Shown here: positions 54,062-63,474 of the stretch, in pieces
Numbering within the stretch: position 1 is the stretch's first letter
Layout of the letters: every line of letters begins with the position of its first letter
Assembly (NCBI RefSeq): GCF_030652775.1
Contig: NZ_JAUSPS010000029.1
Location: 1-64,000 of the forward strand
Length of the DNA stretch: 64,000 bases
From: Acetobacterium sp.
GTDB lineage: Bacteria; Bacillota; Clostridia; Eubacteriales; Eubacteriaceae
Reading direction: 5' to 3'
Made by a program: the position numbers and the translations under genes
Notes under the pieces: model-generated
Seen by the model: only the letters and a program-made list of their open reading frames with translations
Told to the model about the DNA's origin: nothing
Database searches by the model: none

Positions 54062-55420
54062 TTAAGCGTTAAAAACAAGTGCAGCCGCACAGCCCTGGTG
54101 GGGCAGATTTTCAAAAACAACGCTCCCGCCATGGATTTTCATGATCCGACGAACAATAATCAGTCCCAAGCCGTGGTTTCCGAGTAATAGCGATTCATCC
54201 AGTCCCCCTGAATTTTCTAGCAGTTCAGGGGGATAGCCTTTGCCATCATCACTGACTTTAATCTCCAGGCCGACCGTCGATTTAGTTACCGATAGTTTAA
54301 TATCACAGCCCCGGGGATTGTGCCGGATGCTGTTTTCAATCAGGTTGGTCAGTGCCCGACGAAGCAAGGCCTGGTCGCAAAGTAAAATGGGGCTGTTGGT
54401 TTCTTCGGTCACATCGACAGCGAGTGAATAGGGGGTAGTGAGACCATCATTGATAAAATCGACCGCTACGCCCCGGATTAAGGCGGCGGGCGAAACCCGA
54501 GCCAGCTCCATCGGTTGGGCATTGTACTCCAGTTTGGAAGCCAGGTTTAAATCGCTGATCAGGGACTTGATTCGTTGACTCTGTTGACGGATAATCCGAG
54601 CCTGATTTTGTTCGGTGGCGGGCAGTCTAGGGTTGTTTTCCAGTTCGCTGGCGTAACCCATCACCATCGATAGCGGGGTACGGATATCGTGGGAAACCCC
54701 GGCAATCCATTCCGTCCGAGCCTGATCCCGGTGAGCCAGTTGTTGTTCCTGCTGGAAAAGAATCACCGATGTTTCATTAAGAATCCTTGCCACTTCCCCG
54801 GTAACACCTCCGGTGGGCAGTGCCAGGGGTTCTTTTTTGGGTAGCGTGGTAATGCCGTTATACAGGGGCTTCAGCTTGCGGTAGAGCCAGAGTCCCAGAA
54901 ACAAGGCCAGCACCAGAGCCGACAGTACGTTCAAGATCAAAAAACCGAGCAGTAAACCGGGGACATGGGAAATGGTATCTTCGGTGGAGGTAATATTGTA
55001 TTTCCAGATGCTACTTTTAGGGTCGCCTAGAACCAGTAAACCGTCGGGATGTTCCCAAACCGAGACCGGATAGTCGTTGAGATACCAACGGCTGAAGGAG
55101 GCCACATCAGTAAGGGTGTATTGCCGGGGAATATCCCCAGGCAGGTTTTTGTTCCAGATCACCTGACCATCCCGGTCAATCAGCATCGCCCAAACATATT
55201 GTTCTTCCATCATCGCAGCGGCAGAGGGATTAAGTGCATAAGTCCCCTCGGTGTTGGTTAGTCCATCGGAAATATCGGCAATGGCATATTTAAGGGGCTG
55301 ACTTCCAGAATATTTAAACATCCAGTTGGTGGTGAACGCCATATTGATGGTGACTAACAAGAGTGCAATTGCGGCTGTCAGCAGAATCGAACGGGTGATG
55401 ATTTTTCGCAGACTTTTCAT
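54062..55420 (-). CDS. Membrane sensor histidine kinase
   Basis: 452 residues. Membrane segments near 10-28 and about 165-185 flank an extracellular sensor; a HAMP-like linker and kinase core follow (H-box VSHDIRTPLSMVMGYASE, N-box NLIENSIRHNP, G-boxes DDGKGYPPEL and HGLGLIIVRRI). Its start overlaps the response regulator stop (ATGA). It lies divergent from the LanFEG-like transporter, so it probably senses an antimicrobial peptide or cell wall stress (inference). Confidence 0.88.
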   Translation of the reverse strand: MKSLRKIITRSILLTAAIALLLVTINMAFTTNWMFKYSGSQPLKYAIADISDGLTNTEGTYALNPSAAAMMEEQYVWAMLIDRDGQVIWNKNLPGDIPRQYTLTDVASFSRWYLNDYPVSVWEHPDGLLVLGDPKSSIWKYNITSTEDTISHVPGLLLGFLILNVLSALVLALFLGLWLYRKLKPLYNGITTLPKKEPLALPTGGVTGEVARILNETSVILFQQEQQLAHRDQARTEWIAGVSHDIRTPLSMVMGYASELENNPRLPATEQNQARIIRQQSQRIKSLISDLNLASKLEYNAQPMELARVSPAALIRGVAVDFINDGLTTPYSLAVDVTEETNSPILLCDQALLRRALTNLIENSIRHNPRGCDIKLSVTKSTVGLEIKVSDDGKGYPPELLENSGGLDESLLLGNHGLGLIIVRRIMKIHGGSVVFENLPHQGCAAALVFNA

Positions 55421-56136
55421 TGCTTGGTTTCCTTGGCCAGTTTATAACCCATACCCCGGATGGTCAGCAGATATTGGGGTTGGGAGGGATCCACCTCGAT
55501 TTTTTCTCGGAGCCGCCGGATGTGGACCATCAGGGTGTTTTCATAGCCATAGAGATCATCATCCCAGGCGCTGCGACAGAGGCTGTCGGCGGTGACGATA
55601 TTGCCTTGGTTTTCCCAGAGCTTTTTCAGCAGGGCGTGCTCCTTGGCAGTCAGGTTTTTTTCACCATCACCAGTCTTAACGATGCCGCTTTTAAAATTGA
55701 CGGTCACCGCCCCCAGCACCAGCGTTTCGTCAGGTAGCGGCTGAGTCAGCAGCGGCTGGTAAACCCGCCGCAGGATTCCGCTTAAACGCAGCACCAGCTC
55801 CCGGGGCAGAAAGGGTTTGGTAATGTAGTCATCGGCACCCAGCCCCAGTCCCAGGAGCCGGTTCTCATCCTCATCCCGAGCCGACAAAAACAGCATTGGC
55901 ACATTTGACTGCTGCCGCAGTTCCTGCATCAGCGAAAACCCGTCGCCATCCGGCAGCGTTACATCAAAAATTACCCCATCGGGCTTTTCTAAAGCAAAAA
56001 GCGCCCGCGCCTGCCGACAGTTTTCGGCGCTTATAATCTGAGCAAAACCTGCCTGGTGAAGGATTGTTTTTAATAAATTGATAATTTCCGGTTCGTCATC
56101 GACAACCAGAAGCTTTGCTTCGAAAATTGTTTTCAT
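55417..56136 (-). CDS. OmpR-family response regulator
   Basis: 239 residues. The receiver domain has acidic pocket DDEPE near residue 12, phosphoacceptor Asp in FDVTLPDGDG (about 58) and KPF near 107; the OmpR-type winged helix ends with VHIRRLREKIEVDPSQPQYLLTIRGMGYKL. The start was set at ATG 56136, with GGGGGTGA ahead; the frame is open further but runs into the divergent promoter. Partner of the kinase. Confidence 0.9.
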   Translation of the reverse strand: MKTIFEAKLLVVDDEPEIINLLKTILHQAGFAQIISAENCRQARALFALEKPDGVIFDVTLPDGDGFSLMQELRQQSNVPMLFLSARDEDENRLLGLGLGADDYITKPFLPRELVLRLSGILRRVYQPLLTQPLPDETLVLGAVTVNFKSGIVKTGDGEKNLTAKEHALLKKLWENQGNIVTADSLCRSAWDDDLYGYENTLMVHIRRLREKIEVDPSQPQYLLTIRGMGYKLAKETKQ

Positions 56137-56284
56137 TCGAATCACCCCCAAGTTATTATACCCGAAAAAATTGTTGGTGTTAGCATAAGCGATCAAAATT
56201 AAGGTAAAAGTAAGGCCGGTGACAACCCGCCGTAAGGTTCGTCGGCTATCATAAAGGTATCGAAAAAAGAAGGAGTGCATGATT

Positions 56285-57199
56285 ATGAGCAATATTATCG
56301 AGACTGAGGGTCTCAGCAAACAATATGGAAATGTTTATCGGGTCAAGGATGTCGATCTGTCGGTGCCGGAAGGGGCGATTTATGGATTTCTGGGGCCCAA
56401 CGGCGCCGGAAAATCGACGACACTGAAGATGATTCTGGGGTTGGCAAAGCCCACAGAAGGGGAGATCACGGTTTTTGGAAAACGGGTCAACAGCAAAAAC
56501 CGTCTGGAAAATCTTAAAAATGTTGGTTCTCTGATTGAGTCTCCCAGCTATTACGGGCATCTAACCGGAGAGGAAAATCTGCGGATCTTTCAAACGCTGC
56601 GGGGGGTATCCAAACAAAACATTGCCGAAGTTCTAAAAATTGTCCGGCTGGAGAATCAGCAGAACAAAAAAGTCAGCCAGTATTCGCTGGGGATGAAACA
56701 GCGGTTGGGGCTGGCCAGTGCGTTGTTGGGCTATCCCAAGCTGCTGATTTTGGATGAACCCACCAATGGGCTGGATCCGGCCGGGATTTCGGAAATGAGG
56801 GAACTGATTCAGTCGCTGCCGCAAAAATTTGGCATGACCGTGGTGGTCTCCAGCCACCTCTTAAGCGAAATTGATCAGCTGGCCACTCGGGTGGGGATCA
56901 TTCGCGAAGGAGAACTGGTTTACCAGGACAGCCTGACCAAGCTGCATCAGTACAGTAAACAGCATCTGGCGGTGCGAACCATGAATAATGAGGTGACCAA
57001 ATCATTCCTTAGTCGAAACGGCGTGGCCTGGGAAGCTGAGGATGATTATCTGATTATCCCGCAGATGAAAGATACGATGATAGCCGAAATCAGTAAGGCG
57101 CTGGGACAGAATAATATTGGCCTGGTTCGGATTGAAGAACGAAAAAAAAGCCTGGAGGATATTTTCCTGGAGCTGACGGGAACGGCGGTGAGTTTATGA
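56285..57199 (+). CDS. LanF/BcrA-type ABC transporter ATPase
   Basis: 304 residues. Walker A GPNGAGKST near residues 38-46, signature YSLGMKQRL, Walker B LLILDEPTNGLDPAG and switch His in SSHLLSEID; the C-terminus KKSLEDIFLELTG is the BcrA/LanF type. AGGAG serves ATG 56285 better than ATG 56279. It overlaps the first permease by four bases. With the two permeases it forms an immunity or peptide-resistance exporter. Confidence 0.88.
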   Translation: MSNIIETEGLSKQYGNVYRVKDVDLSVPEGAIYGFLGPNGAGKSTTLKMILGLAKPTEGEITVFGKRVNSKNRLENLKNVGSLIESPSYYGHLTGEENLRIFQTLRGVSKQNIAEVLKIVRLENQQNKKVSQYSLGMKQRLGLASALLGYPKLLILDEPTNGLDPAGISEMRELIQSLPQKFGMTVVVSSHLLSEIDQLATRVGIIREGELVYQDSLTKLHQYSKQHLAVRTMNNEVTKSFLSRNGVAWEAEDDYLIIPQMKDTMIAEISKALGQNNIGLVRIEERKKSLEDIFLELTGTAVSL

Positions 57200-57948
57200 G
57201 CGCCGCAATCGGGATGGAGGTCTTAAAAACAAAGGGTCGCAAGATCTGGCTGGTGGTGGCGGTGATGATGGCGGTTCAGCTGCTCTGGGCCGGTTGGGCT
57301 ATTTCCAACAAGGATGCCAATGATCTGGTCCAGGGCTGGATGTTTTTTCTCTACCAGTTTCCGATGCTCAATTGCATCATCATGCCGGTAATCGCCGCAG
57401 TAGTCGCTTCGCGTCTGAGTGATGTGGAGCATAAGGGTCAAACCTTTAAGTTGCTGGAAACCATTATTCCGGCGCAGCGGATCTTTGCTGCCAAGTTTAT
57501 CTGGGGCAGTATCTATATGCTTGGCGCCGCCCTGGGACAGCTGGCCATTATGATCGGCATGGGTTTTGTTCTGCATTTTGGTGGACCGGTGCCCTGGGGC
57601 GCGCTGGCGAGTTATCTGTTTTTTACCCTGGTGGTGAGTCTGACCATATATATCTTCCAGCAGGGGGTCTCGATGTTCGTTGCCAATCAGATGGTACCGA
57701 TGACCCTGGGACTCATCGGCGGTTTTATCGGTCTATTCAGTATGTTTTTCCCCCAGGGCTTGCAAAAGCTGATTCTGTGGAGCTATTATGGGGTGCTGAT
57801 GCAGGTTGGCATGAATTGGGATCAGACCACCCGGGCGACTGATTTTTACTGGACGGCCATCGATTGGTCAGGGCTCGGTTTGATTTTGGTTTTCTTTGTA
57901 CTGATTTATGGAATCGGCCGAATTTTATTTGTGAGAAAAGAGGTCTGA
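57196..57948 (+). CDS. LanE/MutE-type ABC permease
   Basis: 250 residues with six membrane segments, family of lantibiotic-immunity permeases (MEVLKTKGRKIW, FPMLNCIIMPVIAAVVASRLSDVEHKGQTFKLLETIIP). No lantibiotic precursor is nearby, so it is probably a self-standing resistance module. Overlaps the ATPase gene. Confidence 0.82.
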   Translation: MSAAIGMEVLKTKGRKIWLVVAVMMAVQLLWAGWAISNKDANDLVQGWMFFLYQFPMLNCIIMPVIAAVVASRLSDVEHKGQTFKLLETIIPAQRIFAAKFIWGSIYMLGAALGQLAIMIGMGFVLHFGGPVPWGALASYLFFTLVVSLTIYIFQQGVSMFVANQMVPMTLGLIGGFIGLFSMFFPQGLQKLILWSYYGVLMQVGMNWDQTTRATDFYWTAIDWSGLGLILVFFVLIYGIGRILFVRKEV

Positions 57949-57951
57949 GCG

Positions 57952-58686
57952 ATGCTGATACGTGTTTTAAAAGCAGAAATGATCAAGATGCGCCACAGTC
58001 CGGTGTGGCTGGCTTTTTTACTGATTCCCATTATTCCGGCCTTTATGGGAACCTTTAATTATTTGAACAACCTGGGAATGTTGGAGAATCAGTGGTACAG
58101 CCTGTGGACCCAGCATACGATCTTTACCTGTTATTTTTTCCTGCCGGTATTGATTGGAATCTATGCGTCCTATCTTTTTCGGTTGGAACATGCCAATCAT
58201 AATTGGAATGCGGTGATGACCGCCCCGGTTCCAATAACACAGGTATTTATGGCTAAACTGATGATGGGCTGGCTGATGGTGATGCTGACCCAGCTCTGGA
58301 TTGGACTGTTGTTTATCATTTCGGGATTCCTGGCCGGGCTGGCGGGACCGATCCCGCCGGAATTACCAGTCTGGCTGTTGTTTGGAGCGTTGGGGGGCAT
58401 GGTGGTATGCGCTTTGCAGCTTTGTCTATCGCTGGTGATTCGCAGCTTTGCCGTGCCGGTGGGGATTGCTCTGATGGGTGGGATTGCCGGGTTGGCTTTG
58501 TTGTCGCAAGGCTATGGCATCTATTTTCCCTATGCGCTAATAACCCTGGGTATGCGAGCCAACGATCCGGCGGCACCGATGTCGGTGGGCGAAATTTCCT
58601 TTCTGATCGCCTGTGCTGCTTTTATCGCTGGCTTTTGTCTATTTGCCATCACCTGGTTAAAACGGCGGGATGTCGTAACTGGTTAA
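57952..58686 (+). CDS. LanG/MutG-type ABC permease
   Basis: 244 residues with six membrane segments; starts VLKAEMIKMRHSPVWLAFLLIPIIPAFMGTFNYLNN and has SYLFRLEHANHNWNAVMTAPVPI, the MutG-type pattern. It begins 3 bases after the MutE-type gene and ends the operon. The hairpin that follows at 58743-58783 belongs mainly to the opposite strand. Confidence 0.82.
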   Translation: MLIRVLKAEMIKMRHSPVWLAFLLIPIIPAFMGTFNYLNNLGMLENQWYSLWTQHTIFTCYFFLPVLIGIYASYLFRLEHANHNWNAVMTAPVPITQVFMAKLMMGWLMVMLTQLWIGLLFIISGFLAGLAGPIPPELPVWLLFGALGGMVVCALQLCLSLVIRSFAVPVGIALMGGIAGLALLSQGYGIYFPYALITLGMRANDPAAPMSVGEISFLIACAAFIAGFCLFAITWLKRRDVVTG

Positions 58687-58731
58687 TCAATGGCGGGTAA
58701 ACATAAAGTAAAAGAAACAGCAAAATAGAAA

Positions 58732-58785
58732 ACAAAAAAATAGGCCAGTGTTTAGCGGAGATGACTACCGCTAAACACTGGCCTT
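58732..58785 (-). terminator. Strong terminator between convergent genes
   Basis: GGCCAGTGTTTAGCGG pairs perfectly (16 bp) with CCGCTAAACACTGGCC; on the minus strand a T run follows. It ends the metallo-beta-lactamase gene and may also end the transporter operon. Confidence 0.88.
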
Positions 58786-58803
58786 GATAATTTTCTTGCT
58801 GTT

Positions 58804-59907
58804 TTAGCTTGGCGGTTTGCAAATTCCACAAGGTGTCAGTCCTTGGGCATGCACCTCTTCCAGACTGTTTAGATAAATCCGGTTGGATTCTTTCGGCAAA
58901 CCGGAACAGCTGGGCAGATGATAAACCTTGGAGTTTTTATTGCCAATATAAGTGGCGGTTTCTGCCGTGGCCTCATTTGCTGGCGTTTCCGAAACGGGGT
59001 TGGTTGTTGAGGCGAGACCATTATCTACATCCTGATATGGTTGGGTTGGGGTAACGCCATTTTTGTTAAAGTTCAACTGATCGCCTTCACTGGTGGCAAT
59101 AATAGTTCCCAGCAGGTCGGTGCGGAAAATGGTAGAACCCGCATCGTTAAGCCGGCTCAGGGTTTCCTCATGGGGATGGCCGTAGTCGTTGTTCACCCCG
59201 CAGGAGATCACTGCATAACGGGGGTTGACCGTCCGCAGAAACAGATAACCGGTGGATGAGTAGCTGCCATGATGACCGACCTTGAGGACATCGGCCGCCA
59301 GATCGAGGTTCGCAGCCAACAGTTCTTTTTCAGCCACTTCTTCCATATCGCCCGTCAGCAGAAAGCGATGGCTGCCATGGGTTACCTTCATCACGAGGGA
59401 ATCATCATTGACGTCCTCATGGACATTGAGTGGGCCTAAAAAATTAATGACAGAGCCGCCAAAAGCCATGGCCGTTCCCGGGCTGGGGGTGGATATGGGA
59501 ATATTTTTACTTGCGGCCGCGGCGATCAGGTTTTTGGAAGCCTTGGTTTCCTCGGAGTCGGTCAGATATAAATTGCCGACATCCAGATTGGCAACCACAT
59601 CGGTCAGCCCACCGGCATGGTCATTGTGGTTGTGGGTGGCCACCACATAGTCCAGTTGGGTGATGCCCAGATCGGCAAGATAGTCAATGATTTCGTGGCC
59701 ATATTCCGGATTGCCGCTGTCAATCAGCATCGTTTCGTTGTTATCCACCAGCAGCACGGCATCGCCCTGACCAACATCGAGAAAGTGAACCGCCAGCGAA
59801 TCTTCGGGCGAAAAGGTGGTCTGAGTGCCGGTTAAAAACTGACAGCCAGTGACGATAATAAGTACGCTTAAAATAAGTGCGGTAATAAGCAAAAGTTTTC
59901 GTTTCAT
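58804..59907 (-). CDS. ComEC-like metallo-beta-lactamase lipoprotein
   Basis: 367 residues, lipid-anchored (lipobox VTGC near residue 20). The MBL fold has LDVGQGDAVLL, THNHNDHAGG, LTGDME and GHHGS. The C-terminal part (about 310-367) has YIGNKNSKVYHLPSCSGLP and CGICKPP, an Ada-type zinc motif seen at the end of many secreted nucleases. ATG 59907 was chosen because GGAGG is 8 bases ahead. Probably an extracellular nuclease or phosphodiesterase. It has no ComEC membrane domain. Confidence 0.88.
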   Translation of the reverse strand: MKRKLLLITALILSVLIIVTGCQFLTGTQTTFSPEDSLAVHFLDVGQGDAVLLVDNNETMLIDSGNPEYGHEIIDYLADLGITQLDYVVATHNHNDHAGGLTDVVANLDVGNLYLTDSEETKASKNLIAAAASKNIPISTPSPGTAMAFGGSVINFLGPLNVHEDVNDDSLVMKVTHGSHRFLLTGDMEEVAEKELLAANLDLAADVLKVGHHGSYSSTGYLFLRTVNPRYAVISCGVNNDYGHPHEETLSRLNDAGSTIFRTDLLGTIIATSEGDQLNFNKNGVTPTQPYQDVDNGLASTTNPVSETPANEATAETATYIGNKNSKVYHLPSCSGLPKESNRIYLNSLEEVHAQGLTPCGICKPPS

Positions 59908-60123
59908 TTTCAATTCCTCCGTGGCTTTATTTTAGCATATTTAAGGAAGAATTGCCTGTTGTTTAAGCTGTTCAAATCCGGTTGCGAAGGCGGGTTTCAT
60001 TTAAAGGTCAGAAAGATGATCAAATTAAAGTAGACGATCAGGCTGCGCTCAGGTAGAATAAAGTTATACTTCAGATATGCTGGAGAAGTCGGATACCAGG
60101 ATGGGAAAGAGAGGAGACTGCGG

Positions 60124-61107
60124 GTGAAGGTTTTTGACAGCACTAATACGGACGTTTATTTTAACCTTGCGATGGAAGAATACTTGTTTAAGAACTGTGT
60201 TGATACTGAATATTTGCTATTATGGAAAAACCATAACAGCATCGTCTTGGGAAAACACCAGAATATTTTTGAGGAAATCAATTTAGCCGCCGTGGCGGAA
60301 TCAGGGATCCCCGTGGCCAGACGAAACACTGGTGGAGGGACGGTCTTTCACGATGAGCAGAATCTTAACTATTCATTTATCAGTAATAGTGAAGGTGATG
60401 GATTCGCCAATTATGAGCAGTTTTTGACCCCGGTGATCAAGGCACTAAATGAGATGGGAATACCGGCAGTAAAAAGAAGAACCAGCGATATTGCCATCGG
60501 AGAACAGAAAATATCCGGGTCTGCCCAAACGGTTAAAAAGGGAAGAGTTCTTCATCACGGAACCCTGCTGTACAATTCGGATCTTAGCCTGCTTAAAAAT
60601 CTGCTGAAAACCACCGCCGGAAAAATCACATCGAAGTCGGTTAAGTCGGTTAGAAGTGAGGTTACTAATATCAAAAAACATATGACCGATCAATCGATGA
60701 CAATGGCGGCGTTTAAGGACACGTTACTCGAGAAACTGTTGCCGGATGGATTTGAAAAGGTAAGTCTGACGGAAGCAGATATTCAAGCGATCCAGATCCT
60801 GGTGGATGAAAAATATTCGCAGTGGGAATGGAACTACGGTCAATCGCCGAAGTTTTCATTTGAAAAAGATAATACGCTTCTTAGTATGAAAGGAATAAAA
60901 ACACAGCTTGATGTTAAACTGGAAATTATCAAAGGCAGAATTGCCAAGTGTGAAGTGACAGTTGACGGTTTGGCAAATGCTGAATTGATCGAGCGTCTTA
61001 CCGGCGCCAGATATGGTTATCAAGAAGTGTTACATAAATTGGAAGAAACCCGGTTTCATGAAGCGTCTCAAATAAAGATAGCTAAGCTAACTAATTGTTT
61101 TATTTAA
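60124..61107 (+). CDS. Lipoate-protein ligase A, copy 1
   Basis: 327 residues, attaches free lipoate to lipoyl domains via lipoyl-AMP. Marks: NLAMEEYLF, RRNTGGGTVFHDEQNLNYSF (RRXXGGGXVXHD motif), KISGSAQTVKKGRVLHHGTLL, and a C-terminal accessory domain from about 250. GTG 60124 has GAGGAG ahead. First gene of the lipoate operon; followed by a free-standing lipoyl protein gene. Confidence 0.9.
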   Translation: MKVFDSTNTDVYFNLAMEEYLFKNCVDTEYLLLWKNHNSIVLGKHQNIFEEINLAAVAESGIPVARRNTGGGTVFHDEQNLNYSFISNSEGDGFANYEQFLTPVIKALNEMGIPAVKRRTSDIAIGEQKISGSAQTVKKGRVLHHGTLLYNSDLSLLKNLLKTTAGKITSKSVKSVRSEVTNIKKHMTDQSMTMAAFKDTLLEKLLPDGFEKVSLTEADIQAIQILVDEKYSQWEWNYGQSPKFSFEKDNTLLSMKGIKTQLDVKLEIIKGRIAKCEVTVDGLANAELIERLTGARYGYQEVLHKLEETRFHEASQIKIAKLTNCFI

Positions 61108-61132
61108 AATACTGAAAAAAGGAGAAACTAAG

Positions 61133-61372
61133 ATGAAAAAAAACATTCAAATGCCAAAATTAAGTGAACAAATGGAAACCGGGGTGTTGGCGGCCTGGAA
61201 TAAAGAAGCTGGTGATGTAGTAAAGAAGGGTGAGGTACTTTTTGAAATCGAAACCGAAAAGGTGGTCAGCGAAGTTGAAAGTATGGAATCTGGCGTTCTG
61301 GAAGCGGTTTTTTTCGAAGCGGGCGATGAAATAAAAGTGGATGAAATCATTGCTGTCATTAAATGTGATTGA
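61133..61372 (+). CDS. Free-standing E2-type lipoyl/biotinyl domain protein
   Basis: 79 residues, only a lipoyl domain: MPKLSEQMETGVLAAW at the start and IETEKVVSEV with Lys43 as the lipoylated residue. It is more like an E2-type domain (MPKLSE) than GcvH. In most bacteria such a domain is fused to the E2 acyltransferase; here it stands alone between lplA and lipA. AAAGGAG precedes ATG 61133. Probably the acceptor for the neighbours' lipoate, carrying a lipoyl arm for a partner enzyme elsewhere. Confidence 0.88.
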   Translation: MKKNIQMPKLSEQMETGVLAAWNKEAGDVVKKGEVLFEIETEKVVSEVESMESGVLEAVFFEAGDEIKVDEIIAVIKCD

Positions 61373-61385
61373 TTAAGGGGACAAA

Positions 61386-62240
61386 ATGGAAAAGAAACCA
61401 GAATGGTTAAAGGTCAGCTACAATAAAGAGGCCGTGGAAGAAGTCACTGGGTTGATGGCCAAACTGAAACTGAATACCGTCTGCAAAGAAGCGAATTGCC
61501 CCAATCTGGGGGAGTGCTATAAAAAACGTACTGCTACCTTTATGATCTTAGGCAGTATTTGCACCCGTCACTGCCGCTTCTGTAATGTCTCCAGTGGGGT
61601 GGTGGAAACGGTTGATCCCAAAGAGCCCCAGCATCTGGCAGAGGCCGTAAAAGAGCTGGATTTAAAACATGTGGTGATCACCAGTGTCACCCGGGATGAC
61701 CTGGAGGATGGCGGAGCCAAACACTTTGCTGATACCATCAACGCCGTGCGGGTATTAAATCCGGGGGTTTCGATAGAGGTGCTGATTCCTGATCTGCAAG
61801 GGGTTGAGGAACACCTGGACATTGTCATTGCAGCCAACCCGGATGTGATTAATCATAACGTCGAAACCGTCCGGGAATTTTACCCGGAGGTTCGGCCTGA
61901 AGCTGACTATGATCGATCCATAGCGGTGCTGGAGTATGTCAAAAGAAAGGCGCCCCATATCAAAACAAAGACCGGTATTATGGTGGGGCTGGGAGAGACC
62001 GATGAACAGGTTTTTAAGGTCATGGATGACAGTTTAAACGTTGGCTGCGATATTTTTACCATTGGTCAGTATCTGCAGCCATCGCCAAAACATATTGCCG
62101 TTAAAGCTTATGTGACCCCGGAAAAGTTTGCAGAATACAAGAAAATTGGGGAAGCAAAAGGCTTTCACTATATTGCCAGCAGTCCCCTGGTGCGTAGCTC
62201 GTACCGGGCGGAGGAAGCTCTGGAAGGAGGAAAAAGCTGA
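61386..62240 (+). CDS. lipA: Lipoyl synthase LipA (radical SAM)
   Basis: 284 residues. The auxiliary cluster motif CKEANCPNLGEC (CX4CX5C) is near residues 33-44 and the radical SAM motif CTRHCRFC (CX3CX2C) is near 60-67. RSSYRAEE near the end is the family C-terminal motif. It inserts sulfur into octanoyl groups. Its stop overlaps the next gene. Presence with two ligases means lipoate can be both made and scavenged. Confidence 0.95.
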   Translation: MEKKPEWLKVSYNKEAVEEVTGLMAKLKLNTVCKEANCPNLGECYKKRTATFMILGSICTRHCRFCNVSSGVVETVDPKEPQHLAEAVKELDLKHVVITSVTRDDLEDGGAKHFADTINAVRVLNPGVSIEVLIPDLQGVEEHLDIVIAANPDVINHNVETVREFYPEVRPEADYDRSIAVLEYVKRKAPHIKTKTGIMVGLGETDEQVFKVMDDSLNVGCDIFTIGQYLQPSPKHIAVKAYVTPEKFAEYKKIGEAKGFHYIASSPLVRSSYRAEEALEGGKS

Positions 62241-63220
62241 TGATTTATATCGAAAACAACTCCACCGATCCGTTTTTTAATTTTGCGTTGGAATACTACC
62301 TTATTACCGAAAAACAGTTGCCGGAGGATCAGATTTTTATTTTCTGGCGAACCGAGCCAACCCTGATGATTGGCAAGTACCAGAACACCATCGAAGAAAT
62401 TAACGAAGATTATGCTAAAAAGAATGGGATCAAGGTAGTGCGACGCATCACTGGCGGCGGTACCATCTACACCGACATGGGGGGATGGCAGTTCAGTTTT
62501 ATCACCAAAGGGCTGGCGGAAACCATCGATTTCAACAAGTATATCGGCCCGGTGATTGAAGGCTTGAAAAAACTGGATGTACCGGCTGAATTTAATAGCC
62601 GCAATGATCTGGTTATTCACGGCAAAAAGTTTTCTGGCAACGCCCAGTGCATGCTAAACGGATATACCCTCCATCATGGCTCACTGTTATTTGATACTGA
62701 TTTTGAACAGATGGTTAAATGTCTGACGGTGGATGATTATAAAATCATTTCTAAGGGCATTAAATCCGTTAAGGAACGGGTGACCAATATTTCAGAGCAC
62801 TTAACCAAGCCGATCGATACCGATACGTTTAGAAAATTGATGGTAGAGAGCATCATGCAGGGCTCCAAGGCGGAATATCAACTAACGGCGGCAGATCTTG
62901 ACCGGATCAACGCCATTGCCAGAGAAAAATTCGCCAGTTGGGAATGGAATTATGGCAAATCACCCAAGTTTAATATCACCAGAACCGGCCGCTTTGACGG
63001 TGGCAAAATGGAATTTAAACTGGATGTGAACAATGGTAAAATAACCGACTGCACGATCTACGGCGATTTCTTCGGAACCATGGACATCAAGGTCTTGAGT
63101 GATGCGCTCATTGGCACCACCTATAATAAGGAAAGCATTAAAAAAGCGATTGCAGCCAGTGGTATCAAACAAGGATTCTACCAGATCAATATTGACGAAC
63201 TGGCCGATATTATCTGTTAA
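62240..63220 (+). CDS. Lipoate-protein ligase A, copy 2
   Basis: 326 residues, similar in length and layout to copy 1 (NFALEYYLI, RRITGGGTIYTD, SGNAQCMLNGYTLHHGSLLFD, KFASWEWNYGKSPKF). The conserved His of the active-site motif RRXXGGGXVXHD is replaced by Thr in this copy (TIYTD). The two copies may differ in substrate (lipoate versus octanoate) or in target domain. ATG 62240 overlaps the lipA stop. Confidence 0.9.
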   Translation: MIYIENNSTDPFFNFALEYYLITEKQLPEDQIFIFWRTEPTLMIGKYQNTIEEINEDYAKKNGIKVVRRITGGGTIYTDMGGWQFSFITKGLAETIDFNKYIGPVIEGLKKLDVPAEFNSRNDLVIHGKKFSGNAQCMLNGYTLHHGSLLFDTDFEQMVKCLTVDDYKIISKGIKSVKERVTNISEHLTKPIDTDTFRKLMVESIMQGSKAEYQLTAADLDRINAIAREKFASWEWNYGKSPKFNITRTGRFDGGKMEFKLDVNNGKITDCTIYGDFFGTMDIKVLSDALIGTTYNKESIKKAIAASGIKQGFYQINIDELADIIC

Positions 63221-63227
63221 AAGTCAT

Positions 63228-63257
63228 GCCCCATCGCATCATTGATGGGGTTTTTTC
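63228..63257 (+). terminator. Terminator of the lipoate operon
   Basis: CCCCATC pairs with GATGGGG, followed by six T. Confidence 0.85.
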
Positions 63258-63287
63258 ATGCCAAAAATTAAGAGATAATTTCCGGCC

Positions 63288-63316
63288 TTTACCTTTTTAC
63301 GGGAATACGTTACAAT
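63288..63316 (+). promoter_or_regulatory. Promoter upstream of the arylsulfotransferase-like gene
   Basis: TTTACC at 63288-63293 and TACAAT at 63311-63316, spacing 17. Confidence 0.45.
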
Positions 63317-63474
63317 AGTTTGGTGAGTGGATGGTTCGTTCATTGAAGAAAATCAAAGTAAGGTCATATGAAAATTTAAAGAAGCTGTGATAAAATCATT
63401 TCGATGTTAAAAATACAAAGGCGTATTTACAAAAATGACATTGACATGATTGGGGATCAGAAGGAGACGAATTT

